Below are positions 50,317 to 59,025 of a DNA stretch of 64,000 bases, one piece after another (positions within the stretch are counted from its first letter, which is position 1; every line of letters begins with the position of its first letter). Where the stretch lies: assembly GCF_010669285.1 (NCBI RefSeq), contig NZ_CP048711.1:744001-808000 (forward strand), given 5' to 3'. This stretch comes from Kineobactrum salinum (lineage in GTDB: Bacteria > Pseudomonadota > Gammaproteobacteria > Pseudomonadales > Halieaceae). The position numbers and the translations under genes are program-made. Below the pieces are notes generated by a model, which saw nothing but the letters and a program-made list of their open reading frames with translations, did not search any database and was not told where the DNA came from.

Positions 50317-51462
50317 TCAGTCGGTTCGCCCGACCCTTCCAGCGCTACGACCAGAGCGGCTTAGAAACCAGACACCATACGTCAAAAGCGGCAGGACGAA
50401 GATATACAAGAAAATGTAGGCAACCCAACGGTAGCCATCGGCAACCAGCCCCACAAACCCTATTCGGTAGGCTATGAATAATGATACAGCCAATACAAGG
50501 GCAGTGACTGCGAGTCTGATGCCAGGCCTGAACTCTGTGCCCCGGTACTCACTCCAGGCATGCGACACGCGCTCGTTGAAGGAATTCACCACTGAAACAC
50601 CGCTCTCAAAAAGGGCAACGAAAATCATGAACTGGAAGACCAGACGAAAAATCGGCTGATCAAGCTGTAACAACAGAAAATCCGATGGCAGAACTTCATT
50701 GCCAATCTCCGCGTAAAACACAGTCATGCAAAGAAAAAATAAAAGACCTGGTATCATTGCCATCGGGCCGGCGAGCACACCAGCCACAACCGCGTCGCGT
50801 CGCGACCTGAAGTGACGAGTCACCGGCAACACCAGGATGACGCCAATAATATTGTAGCCAGCGAAGGTCAGCCCACCTACAAACCAATTGGTTGTGGGCA
50901 CGTTTGCCGACAGGCTGTCCACGATCCGGCTGGAACCAAATGTCGATATCGCCAGGATGAAAAACACAATGTAGGTGGCGTAGAGGAATATCGAAGTGTA
51001 GCGAAAAACGTTCTCAACCATAGTGTTGCCAAATGCTGTTACCAGCATAATACATCCCATCAGCAACAGGCTGCCTCCCAGCACTCCCCAATCAAACAGC
51101 GCTGTCCCAACAGAGCCTGCCGCAGCAACAAAAGCGGCAAGAAACAGGATCATTGCCAGGAAGAAGGCTGCATCGAATATCCACCAGCACGGGCCCAACA
51201 GACGCCGGGAAAATGTCCGGTAATCGCGGGCTTGCGTAACGTAGGCGAATAGAAAGGTCAGCGCACAAACAGTGCTCCATACAACAAGCGCGGTCCCGAT
51301 GGCAAACAGTCCACCCAGCGGTCCACTGGGCAAAAAGAAGGTAGCCATTTCCCGGCCAGTCGCATATCCGCCACCTATAATAGCAGCCTTGAACACGAAG
51401 CCTGGTAGAATAAAACGACCGAACAGATCCCGATTACCCGATAGTATTGCCTGCCTTGCCAT
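50317..51462 (-). CDS. YkvI-like integral membrane transporter (second copy)
   Basis: 381 residues from the ATG at 51462, with about ten membrane segments. It is homologous to the protein at 46163-47251: both begin with IIGGGYATGRE, and both have a G-x-x-x-AGYNI segment mid-protein and a F-E-[S/T]-G region near a NERV/NERI turn. The last gene of the peptide operon, 32 bp after the DUF885 peptidase, it may import amino acids or dipeptides freed in the periplasm; not proven. A short hairpin (50297-50313) follows the stop. Confidence 0.85.
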   Translation of the reverse strand: MARQAILSGNRDLFGRFILPGFVFKAAIIGGGYATGREMATFFLPSGPLGGLFAIGTALVVWSTVCALTFLFAYVTQARDYRTFSRRLLGPCWWIFDAAFFLAMILFLAAFVAAAGSVGTALFDWGVLGGSLLLMGCIMLVTAFGNTMVENVFRYTSIFLYATYIVFFILAISTFGSSRIVDSLSANVPTTNWFVGGLTFAGYNIIGVILVLPVTRHFRSRRDAVVAGVLAGPMAMIPGLLFFLCMTVFYAEIGNEVLPSDFLLLQLDQPIFRLVFQFMIFVALFESGVSVVNSFNERVSHAWSEYRGTEFRPGIRLAVTALVLAVSLFIAYRIGFVGLVADGYRWVAYIFLYIFVLPLLTYGVWFLSRSGRSAGRVGRTD

Positions 51463-51493
51463 CACCAGCGTCCCGCTTTGTGTTGTTATGTTT

Positions 51494-53347
51494 TCAAGCG
51501 GATGGTGACTGCAGCGTCCGCTGCACATACCGCTCCACAACGTCTGCCAAAACCGTCAAAGGTACGGCACCAATGGAAATCGTGGCGGAATGAAAATCCC
51601 TGATATCGAATCTGGAGCCGAGACGCCGTTCTGCGTACGCGCGCAATCGCAACCACTCCACCTTTCCCACCATATAACTGCATGCCTGACCTGGCCACAC
51701 ACAGTACCGCTCAACCTCGTTGGTGGCCAAACCGGTAGGTAAACCACCCTGATCTGCCATCCACGCTATAGCTTGCTCCCTCCCCCAGCGCTTGGCGTGC
51801 AGTCCTGTATCGACCACCAGGCGACAAGCCCGAAGCATCGTCGTAAGAAGATAGCCAATCCGCCCAAGCGGATCATCCTCGTAAATGCCGAGTTCATCCG
51901 CGAGTTGCTCTGCGTACAACCCCCAACCTTCACCATAGCCTGCCGACCAAAGGATCTTTCGTATTGCCGGAAGAGAATGGATGTTCATCTGCGATGCCAC
52001 CTGCAGGTGATGTCCGGGCAGCGCCTCGTGAAATATCGTGGTCGTGATCAGCCACAAAGGAGCGCTCGCCAAATCTCCCAGTTTGATGTAGAAGACTCCG
52101 GGGCCTTCACCAACAAAAGGCGGATCCTCGTAGTATGCCGCGGGCGCGCCGGCCTCAAGGAACGGCGGCACAGCGCGAATATCCAGCGGAGTCTCGGGAA
52201 TATCATGAAAAAAACGCGGCATCCGCCGGGAAATCTCAGCTATTTTCTTCTCAATCGCGGCAAGGTACTGGCGCCTTCCCTGCTCCGTATCTGGCATTGC
52301 AAGTGTCGGATCCGACAGCAATGAATATATTCGCGCCGAGAGCGTTCCACTGCCCATCCCCAACTTGCCAAGGCTCTCATCCAGTTGCGCGCCGAGGTCA
52401 GCGACCATGTCGAGACCCATCTGGTGCAATGTCTCCGAATCAAGTCTCGTCGTGGTATGGTTGGCGAGGCTCACCTCATAGTACTTGTCTCCCCCGGGAA
52501 GACGCCACACACCGGCGTCTGCCTTGGCCCGTCCGGCCAGCGCCGTCAGAGCCTCGAGTTGCCTGGAGGCCGCCGGCATTATCGATTTATCCACAATGCG
52601 CTCTGCTTTGTTTAGATAATCACCGTCCAGACCCGAATCTGCCAGCTTCCTTCTCAAACCGGCAACCAGTATCGAGCTTGCGGGTTGCTCGGCAACAAAA
52701 GCCTGCATCTGTTCAATGCTGCGCGCCAGTACGAAGTCGGGAGGAATAACGCCTTGTGCCACGTCATGGCTCAAGCAGCCCAGTTCGTCTTCCAGCGCAT
52801 TCGCAAACGCCTCAAGACGATTGAGGTACGCTTCAGCGTCATCCCGGGAAGCAATAGTGTGGCGCTCGTCGAGCTTACTTGGCACCGAATTCAGGGCGCC
52901 AGTAAGATGACTGATTACATAGGGTTTAGGCGACGTTGGCGAGCCATAGGAAAACTGACTGCCGACGGCTTCTTCGGACTTCAAAGCCGCAGTCACTGCC
53001 TCGAAATTAATGACATCTTCACTACTGAAGGCCGCAGTATCCAGTTGAGCAAGCTGCCGCAAATGTTGCTTCACCTGGCCCTTTTGGGCAGCCCTCCCCT
53101 CCAGGGAATAGTCATTGAGGCGGTGCTTTAAGCCACTGTTATCCCCCTTGTCCAGCCCTACATAAGTAGCAAGCTCAGGGAACATCTGCAATCGTTCCCG
53201 GAAGATGAGCTCAAGTACCCGGCCCAGATCGCTACTCTCACTTGGAGTACTCGCCCTGCCCATTGCCCCGGGAACAATTGCTGCTGCCAGCATGCCCGAC
53301 AGAAAGTGCCGTCGGGACATGGACAGCCGCTCATATGATGAGGTCAT
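51494..53347 (-). CDS. DUF885 family exported peptidase-like protein
   Basis: 617 residues with a Tat-type leader (SMSRRHFLSGMLAAAIVPGA). The DUF885 hallmark HEALPGHH is at residues 440-447, followed by YGEGWGLYAEQLADELGIYE, a set expected to bind zinc (H-E-x-x-P-G-H plus a downstream Glu). The family is related to M2/M32-like metallopeptidase folds, but few members are characterised. The start ATG overlaps the hydrolase stop upstream (TAATG). With the iminopeptidase and the TonB receptor it likely degrades imported peptides. Confidence 0.87.
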   Translation of the reverse strand: MTSSYERLSMSRRHFLSGMLAAAIVPGAMGRASTPSESSDLGRVLELIFRERLQMFPELATYVGLDKGDNSGLKHRLNDYSLEGRAAQKGQVKQHLRQLAQLDTAAFSSEDVINFEAVTAALKSEEAVGSQFSYGSPTSPKPYVISHLTGALNSVPSKLDERHTIASRDDAEAYLNRLEAFANALEDELGCLSHDVAQGVIPPDFVLARSIEQMQAFVAEQPASSILVAGLRRKLADSGLDGDYLNKAERIVDKSIMPAASRQLEALTALAGRAKADAGVWRLPGGDKYYEVSLANHTTTRLDSETLHQMGLDMVADLGAQLDESLGKLGMGSGTLSARIYSLLSDPTLAMPDTEQGRRQYLAAIEKKIAEISRRMPRFFHDIPETPLDIRAVPPFLEAGAPAAYYEDPPFVGEGPGVFYIKLGDLASAPLWLITTTIFHEALPGHHLQVASQMNIHSLPAIRKILWSAGYGEGWGLYAEQLADELGIYEDDPLGRIGYLLTTMLRACRLVVDTGLHAKRWGREQAIAWMADQGGLPTGLATNEVERYCVWPGQACSYMVGKVEWLRLRAYAERRLGSRFDIRDFHSATISIGAVPLTVLADVVERYVQRTLQSPSA

Positions 53348-54492
53348 TACTCTTGCTCTTCCGCAAAGAGTCTCACATCATTGACCAGATGCATCAACAG
53401 CTTGCCGGGGGCCTCCATCTGGATCATGTGGGCGGTATCTTTAAACAGGACAAATGTCTTTGCCGGTGCCTGCAATTTTTCAATCCACTCTCTGGCCACT
53501 GCTGTGACCGTGGCATAGTCGTGCTCGCCTGCCAATATAACGACAGGGCAATCTATGCGCTCAACATGACTGAAATCCATGCTCGCCAGCTCCGGCAGCA
53601 ACTTCTGCAATGATATATTCGTAGCTTGTTCGACTGCCGTATCAGTCTTTGTATAATCCGGCGAAAGGAGCCCAAGCCGTTTTTCATAGGCCAGGTTTTC
53701 ACGCCCCCAGGTCATGCCGCCGTAGTGAATAAGCCATTTGCGCTGTAAAAGGATATGCCTGACGTTCAGGGAACCATCGGGCGCAGGATAGGGCGCAATT
53801 GACTGTAGATCGGCAATCGCTGTGTCATTCTTATCGTCGATGGCAGCTTGCAGCGCAAACTCATATCCCAGACGTTCGTTCTCCCTTGCGTTGATCGCCT
53901 GCCCCATGCCGACATAGGCATACAGCCACTCGGGATGGCGACGGGCGATTTCGAGACCGATCACCGAACCCCACGAGTGGCCCAGCACAAAGATTTTGGA
54001 CTTTCCGTAGCGCTGGCGAAGAAACGCTACAAGCTCTTCGCCATCCTGTACCATTCGCTCGATCGATATCGTCGGGGCAACCGTTTCCATGTCGTTCAGC
54101 GCGACCGATTTGCCCGAAGCCCTCTGATCCCACTGAACAACCGTGAAATAGTCCTCCCACGGCCTCTGATAAAACCAGCTCACCGGTGATTCCGGAAATG
54201 CAGGTCCTCCGTGAACGAATAGCAGAATTGGATTATCGCGATCTCGCCCCCGCACTGAGATCCATTGCCGGGTTCCACCCAGTGCAACCGGCATTGCCTC
54301 GTCGATCCCCGAGGGCAATGTCAGTTGCTGAGCATCGGCAATGATATCTCTGGCTTGCTGGAGCATTGCTGCCGCTTCGTCACCATCTGCCCTGACGGCT
54401 TGCGCGATCAGCACGAGAGAGCAGACCATGGCCACGAATACGCCCGCACGCTGGTAGACAGGGACAAATCGGCTATTACCGGACCGTTTCAT
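53347..54492 (-). CDS. Exported alpha/beta hydrolase, proline iminopeptidase-like
   Basis: 381 residues from the ATG at 54492. Hydrophobic signal residues 15-36, then the alpha/beta-hydrolase core: oxyanion HGGPAFPESP, QWDQRASGKS (the D-Q-R-G-x-G-type motif of S33 iminopeptidases with small changes), nucleophile GHSWGS (S173), acid in GEHDYATV and histidine in DTAHMIQMEAP. S33 peptidases remove N-terminal proline or other residues. It sits 15 bp after the TonB receptor and overlaps the DUF885 gene, making a receptor-peptidase-peptidase-transporter order. Confidence 0.87.
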   Translation of the reverse strand: MKRSGNSRFVPVYQRAGVFVAMVCSLVLIAQAVRADGDEAAAMLQQARDIIADAQQLTLPSGIDEAMPVALGGTRQWISVRGRDRDNPILLFVHGGPAFPESPVSWFYQRPWEDYFTVVQWDQRASGKSVALNDMETVAPTISIERMVQDGEELVAFLRQRYGKSKIFVLGHSWGSVIGLEIARRHPEWLYAYVGMGQAINARENERLGYEFALQAAIDDKNDTAIADLQSIAPYPAPDGSLNVRHILLQRKWLIHYGGMTWGRENLAYEKRLGLLSPDYTKTDTAVEQATNISLQKLLPELASMDFSHVERIDCPVVILAGEHDYATVTAVAREWIEKLQAPAKTFVLFKDTAHMIQMEAPGKLLMHLVNDVRLFAEEQE

Positions 54493-54507
54493 GACGCGCT
54501 CCAAAGG

Positions 54508-56721
54508 TCAAAAGTGCTTGGAAAGACGAATGCCGATCGTCCGCGGCACGTTAACAGTGTACCTGTTGAACGTCACCGGCACTCCGTCGCGCAGTCCGCT
54601 GTTGCTCACAAAATCCAGCTCGGCGCGCTCGTCAGTCAGATTGTCGGCAAAAATCGCCGCAGACCAGGTGTCCAGGTCCAACCCTACTCTCAAACTGGAG
54701 ATTGTGTAGGAGTCCAGAGTCTCTGGATCACTGGTCAGCGCAGCCTTTCTGTCACCGACATACTGAATATCTCCACGGACATACAACCAACCGAGATCCC
54801 CCAACTGCGTACCCAGCTCAGCATTGACAGAAGCACTCAATTGCGGCACGCCCGGGAGGCGCTCACCCGAATCCACGAAGCCGATGATGCCATCGCTCAA
54901 AGAACGTAAATCGGCATCTGTGTATGTGACCTGGCCTCCGAAGTGAAAATGCTCGTTGCTGCGGCCACTAAACTCCAGTTCCACACCCCTGCTGCGCGCT
55001 GAGCCTGCGTTCAGGACACCGTTGAATCCATCGCCACGATTGACGTTGAGTTGAATATCCTCCCATTCGATCCAGAAGATGGCAGCCGCCATTGTAAACC
55101 GGCCATCCTCCGATTGTTGTTTCAGGCCCAACTCATAGTTCCACAATGAATCGGAGTCAAAGGTATCGTCAACATCAACCGTACAGAGCGCACTGCAGGG
55201 AGGCAGCCCAGGGTTGACGCCACCTACCCGGAACCCCTTGGTGACCTGGGTATACAGCAGAGTGTATTCGCTTAACGCATAGGACAGATTGAACTTCGGC
55301 GTAACCGAGGTTTCTGTAAAATCACCGGCCACTACAGTCGGTATCCCTCCGGATACCGCCCCGTCAGTCATAGTGTCGACATCTCGCTTGGTCCGCGAAA
55401 CCCTGCCGCCGACAGTGGCGATCAGGCCCTCCCGGATTTCATAGTTGACCTCGGTGAAACCTGCGAGCTGCTCAATGTCCGCAAGCGTTTCCGAATAGTA
55501 CAGATTGAGGCCCGGAGTGGGTACCGACCCTGTCCCGAGAGGGTTGATTGTCTGCCGGAAATCGTCTTCCCGATCAAGATAGAAACCGCCCACCAGCCAT
55601 TGCAAAGCGCCATCACCGTTCGACGTCAAACGCAACTCTTGCGATATGGTTTCTGCATCATAGTCCAGTTGCGACTCGCCGCGAGGCAGACCAAAACCCA
55701 GTTCCAGAAAATAGTCGATATCGTTTTCAAAATAGCGGCTACGATCAAAATAGGACGTTGAAGAAGTCAATGTCGCGAAATCCATATCCAGATTCAGCGT
55801 CAGGTTGACGGTGCCCAAGCGGTCTCGAAAGGGTTCAGGTGCACTCTGTAAAAGTACCAGCTCAGAAACGTTATCCGCGGCGCGAGTGTATGAACCGTAC
55901 TTGCTCTTCTGGTAGATGGTGGTCAGCGTTGCATCCAGCTTGTCGTTGGGAATATACAGTGCCGCAATACGTGCTCCGCTCGTATGCTCGTCATCAATCT
56001 TCTCTTCACCGGTAAAGCCATTCTCAATGAATCCATCGTTGTGAATACCGTAGCCAACAACGCGTACTGCCAGGTCTTCGGAAACCGGTATGTTGATCAC
56101 GCCGTTGATCGCTTCGTTTTCTCCACCGTGGCGAGTGGTACTCGCTTGAGCAGAAACGTTGCCGCTCAGCTCTCCCAGCACCGGCTTCTTCGTCAGGACA
56201 CGCACCGTTCCGCCCAGCGACCCGCTGCCGTATACGGTACCCTGTGGCCCTCTTAGTACCTCGACGCGATCAATGTCATAGAGCCTTAGATCGGGCTGGG
56301 ATGAACCCTCGCTAACAGGCACTTCATCAATGTACACACCAACCGTAGACTCCTTGCCCGTATCGACATCCACGCCGGTTGAAACTCCCCGCATGAAAAT
56401 CTGCGAGCGGCCCGGGCCGTTATCTACAAATGCAACGCCGGCAATCCCCCGAGCGTAGTCAGCAAAGTTTACCGCCCCCTGCCTCTCCAGTGCATCTCCC
56501 CCCAGTGCCTGGATGCTGAGAGGCACGTCGGTCAATTTTTCTTCCCTGCGAGTCGCCGTTACGACGACCTCCTCGATCATGAAACTACTTGCCCCGGCAT
56601 TCTCTTGTGCCGAGACCAGCGCGGACTGCCCAAGCAAAGCGCCCATTCCCGTCAACGCTATAAGCGAAACCTTGCGAAATTCGCCAGGCTGCCGGCTTTT
56701 ATTCTCATTCGGTATAGTCAT
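54508..56721 (-). CDS. TonB-dependent outer-membrane receptor
   Basis: 737 residues, complete. A signal peptide (LIALTGMGALLGQSALVSAQ) is followed by a TonB-box-like IEEVVVTATRRE near residue 50, a plug with VEVLRGPQGTVYGSGSLGGT, and a barrel ending IRLSKHF. The replacement of the common LFGRNTTGG by VYGSGSLGG is a known subgroup of receptor plugs. It begins 48 bp after the amino-acid dehydrogenase stop and continues into the hydrolase gene, so it is probably the intake port for the peptide or amino-acid derivative handled by the operon. Confidence 0.95.
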   Translation of the reverse strand: MTIPNENKSRQPGEFRKVSLIALTGMGALLGQSALVSAQENAGASSFMIEEVVVTATRREEKLTDVPLSIQALGGDALERQGAVNFADYARGIAGVAFVDNGPGRSQIFMRGVSTGVDVDTGKESTVGVYIDEVPVSEGSSQPDLRLYDIDRVEVLRGPQGTVYGSGSLGGTVRVLTKKPVLGELSGNVSAQASTTRHGGENEAINGVINIPVSEDLAVRVVGYGIHNDGFIENGFTGEEKIDDEHTSGARIAALYIPNDKLDATLTTIYQKSKYGSYTRAADNVSELVLLQSAPEPFRDRLGTVNLTLNLDMDFATLTSSTSYFDRSRYFENDIDYFLELGFGLPRGESQLDYDAETISQELRLTSNGDGALQWLVGGFYLDREDDFRQTINPLGTGSVPTPGLNLYYSETLADIEQLAGFTEVNYEIREGLIATVGGRVSRTKRDVDTMTDGAVSGGIPTVVAGDFTETSVTPKFNLSYALSEYTLLYTQVTKGFRVGGVNPGLPPCSALCTVDVDDTFDSDSLWNYELGLKQQSEDGRFTMAAAIFWIEWEDIQLNVNRGDGFNGVLNAGSARSRGVELEFSGRSNEHFHFGGQVTYTDADLRSLSDGIIGFVDSGERLPGVPQLSASVNAELGTQLGDLGWLYVRGDIQYVGDRKAALTSDPETLDSYTISSLRVGLDLDTWSAAIFADNLTDERAELDFVSNSGLRDGVPVTFNRYTVNVPRTIGIRLSKHF

Positions 56722-56769
56722 GCGATACCCCTTACGTTGAATTGTATAAATTTTTTCACCTGGCCATAC

Positions 56770-57849
56770 CTACAATGCTGTCGCCTCGTGGGCCGCATTG
56801 TACGTACGCGCAATGATTGCTCTTGCAGTCCGCTCCGCCACCACCTCCGGAGCCAGACCCTCACGCTGCACATCCTCGAAAATACCTTGCAAGCGGGTGT
56901 AAATAGCCACCAATCGGTCGGCCAATGGCGGGAAGACTTTGTCTGAAGAGCCTTGCATACGGCAGATCTCGTTCAGACCGCTGATGACTCCACCTGCATT
57001 CATTACATAGTCGGGTGCGTACAGGATATTTCTGCTCATCAGCATTTGCCCCGCTTCAGCGCAGGCGAGCTGGTTGTTGGCTGCGCCTGCAACTGCCTTT
57101 GCCTGAATCTCGCAGGCAGTAGTCTGCGTAATCACGCCACCGAGGGCACAGGGCACATAGATATCCACATCTGCAGCGTGAATTCGGTCTGGGGATGCCA
57201 CGGCAGCTCCGAACAGCTCTACTGCTTTTGTTACGACATCATGACGGACATCACAGACCGTAAGCCTGGCTCCCGCTTCATGGAGCTTTTCCGCGACCCG
57301 CCAGCCGACCGCCCCAAGTCCCTGAACCGCCACGCGCACACCGTCAAAACTTTCGCGCTGCAGGCTGTGCTCAAGCACTGCCTGCAGCCCATGCATTACA
57401 CCAATGGCAGTATGCACTGAAGGATCGCCCGCTTCTCCCGTGACACTCGCCAGACTCTGGTTTACCTCGCCCACGATCCTGAGGTCTGAATTGGGCATTC
57501 CCACGTCTTCGCCTGTATAGAACTGGGGGCCGATACGGTTGAGAAAACGACCGTAGGCGTGGAGTAACGCCCTGCTCTTGATCTTGTCTGGATCACCGAT
57601 AATGACGGCTTTGCCGCCACCAGTTGGCAGCCCTGCCAACGCACATTTGAATGACATCGCGCGAGACAACCTGAGCGCATCGTCGACTGCCAACTGCTCA
57701 TTTGCATAGGCCTTGAAGCGCGTTCCACCTACAGCAGGACCCAATACTGAAGAGTGGATTGCCACGATAGCGCGCAGCCCCGTTTCCGGGTCGCTGATAA
57801 AATTAATGTGTTCGTGGTCATCGAACTCTCCGGAACTCCACACAGACAT
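56770..57849 (-). CDS. Leu/Phe/Val-type amino acid dehydrogenase
   Basis: 359 residues from the ATG at 57849, chosen because AAGG lies eight bases upstream; in-frame starts at 57855 and 57876 are possible. The dehydrogenase hallmarks are LGPAVGGTRF, the catalytic lysine in GLPTGGGKAV, GEDVGMPNSD and the NAD motif VQGLGAVGWRVAEKL. Branched-chain and phenylalanine dehydrogenases deaminate L-amino acids to 2-oxo acids with NAD. It is the first gene of the minus-strand operon and lies next to the divergent XRE-cupin regulator. The preferred amino acid cannot be told from sequence. Confidence 0.92.
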   Translation of the reverse strand: MSVWSSGEFDDHEHINFISDPETGLRAIVAIHSSVLGPAVGGTRFKAYANEQLAVDDALRLSRAMSFKCALAGLPTGGGKAVIIGDPDKIKSRALLHAYGRFLNRIGPQFYTGEDVGMPNSDLRIVGEVNQSLASVTGEAGDPSVHTAIGVMHGLQAVLEHSLQRESFDGVRVAVQGLGAVGWRVAEKLHEAGARLTVCDVRHDVVTKAVELFGAAVASPDRIHAADVDIYVPCALGGVITQTTACEIQAKAVAGAANNQLACAEAGQMLMSRNILYAPDYVMNAGGVISGLNEICRMQGSSDKVFPPLADRLVAIYTRLQGIFEDVQREGLAPEVVAERTARAIIARTYNAAHEATAL

Positions 57850-58122
57850 ATCCATACCCTTCCAGACATCAGTCAAGGATGCATCTTGAATTGCACAAAT
57901 GGAGAAGTAAAGAAATATTTTCTCTTAACAGATATTCATGGGAAAATCGGGAATCCCTTTGCCACAGGCAGGCCGCTTTCACCGCCATCCGGGCATCCTG
58001 AGCCAGCGATGAGGGTCGCCAATTGCTGTCCCGGGCCGGTATTTTCTTGATTTTCTTAAACGAAAAAGATTAGAATCGGATAGTCGCACTGCTTCCTCAA
58101 CAAGGGGAGCCCATACAGCAGA
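57850..58122. promoter_or_regulatory. Divergent promoter region between dehydrogenase operon and XRE-cupin gene
   Basis: 273 bp, with A/T-rich patches near 57895-57935 and 58045-58080 fit for the promoters of the two divergent units. No strong inverted repeat was recognised. Autoregulation and control of the amino acid dehydrogenase operon by the XRE-cupin protein are inferred from position. Confidence 0.45.
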
Positions 58123-58809
58123 ATGCGAACTTCAACCCAATATCAGGGCTGGCCAATGAACAAAAAGACGCTTGAGAATCCGGGGAAGGACAGCTCAGGG
58201 GCTGCTATCAAGAAAATCCGGCAAGAACTCGGTCTGACACTGTCCCTGGTGAGTGCGCGTTCGGGAATTCCGGTGTCCACCCTTTCCAAAATAGAAAACG
58301 GCAAGAGCCCGCTCACGGTAGATCGTGTGGCTTGTATCGGCGTAGCACTGGATGTACATGTAACCGACGTTCTGGGCTTTGAAAGGAGTACGGACCCTTC
58401 AGGCACTCCGGGCCGCCGCAGCATTACGCGGCGCGGGGAGGAAAGTGTCGTGCCATCCCCCTACGGTGAGTACAGGTATCATTCCCACGATCTCCTTGAG
58501 AAACAGTTTATCCCGGTTGCCGCAACCATAAAGGCCCAGTCCCTTGCTGACTTTGGCGATTATCACCGCCACGATGGCGATGAGTTCGTCTACGTACTGG
58601 AGGGAGAACTCCTGCTTTATACGGACATTTATTCTCCCGTCCACCTTCGCAAGGACGAGTCCATATTCTTTGATAGCAGGATGGGACACGCCTATATAGC
58701 GAAAGGTTCCACTCCCTGCAAAATACTGATCATCTGCGCCAACGACGGGCAACCCCTCACCAGGACAACAATGCTGTCGACAGGAAGGCAACCCGGCAAT
58801 ACGACTTGA
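58123..58809 (+). CDS. XRE-family regulator with C-terminal cupin domain
   Basis: 228 residues. Helix-turn-helix at about residues 27-80 (IKKIRQELGLTLSLVSARSG followed by IPVSTLSKIENGKSPLTVDR). The cupin sensor domain starts near residue 120, with HRHDGDEFVYVLEGEL and a matching second motif around FFDSRMGHAYIAKG. This architecture is shared with PuuR and other amino acid or polyamine regulators, in which the cupin binds a small effector. It is divergent from the amino acid dehydrogenase operon and 216 bp upstream of an aldehyde dehydrogenase in its own direction, so it could control either. Start ATG at 58123; Met at 58156 possible. Confidence 0.9.
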   Translation: MRTSTQYQGWPMNKKTLENPGKDSSGAAIKKIRQELGLTLSLVSARSGIPVSTLSKIENGKSPLTVDRVACIGVALDVHVTDVLGFERSTDPSGTPGRRSITRRGEESVVPSPYGEYRYHSHDLLEKQFIPVAATIKAQSLADFGDYHRHDGDEFVYVLEGELLLYTDIYSPVHLRKDESIFFDSRMGHAYIAKGSTPCKILIICANDGQPLTRTTMLSTGRQPGNTT

Positions 58810-58909
58810 CGAAAGTACATCGGCCAATTTGGTTGGAGGCAACTCTCCGGTGGTGTCTGCTGGCAACACCAAGTTTCCTCCTCGACGGGCTTCCGAAAAA
58901 AATAGACCG

Positions 58910-58915
58910 TATAAT
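58910..58915 (+). promoter_or_regulatory. Candidate -10 element before the aldehyde dehydrogenase
   Basis: A TATAAT hexamer lies 110 bp upstream of the aldehyde dehydrogenase ATG in an A/T-rich leader (58890-58940). No good -35 at 16-18 bp was found, so this is a weak call. The remaining gap (58810-59025) holds no gene. Confidence 0.3.
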
Positions 58916-59025
58916 AAAGATACAATAAACCTTTATAAGGCTCGCAAATGCATTTCCGGGGCTGCCTCCCTAGGCTCTGAGAAGGCGCGACAATGCTGTC
59001 CGTTTTCAATGGAGCTGTAATATTT

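Noticed and set aside
58810-59025. Small gene upstream of the aldehyde dehydrogenase
   Set aside because: Short frames only, no start signal; the stretch looks like a promoter leader.
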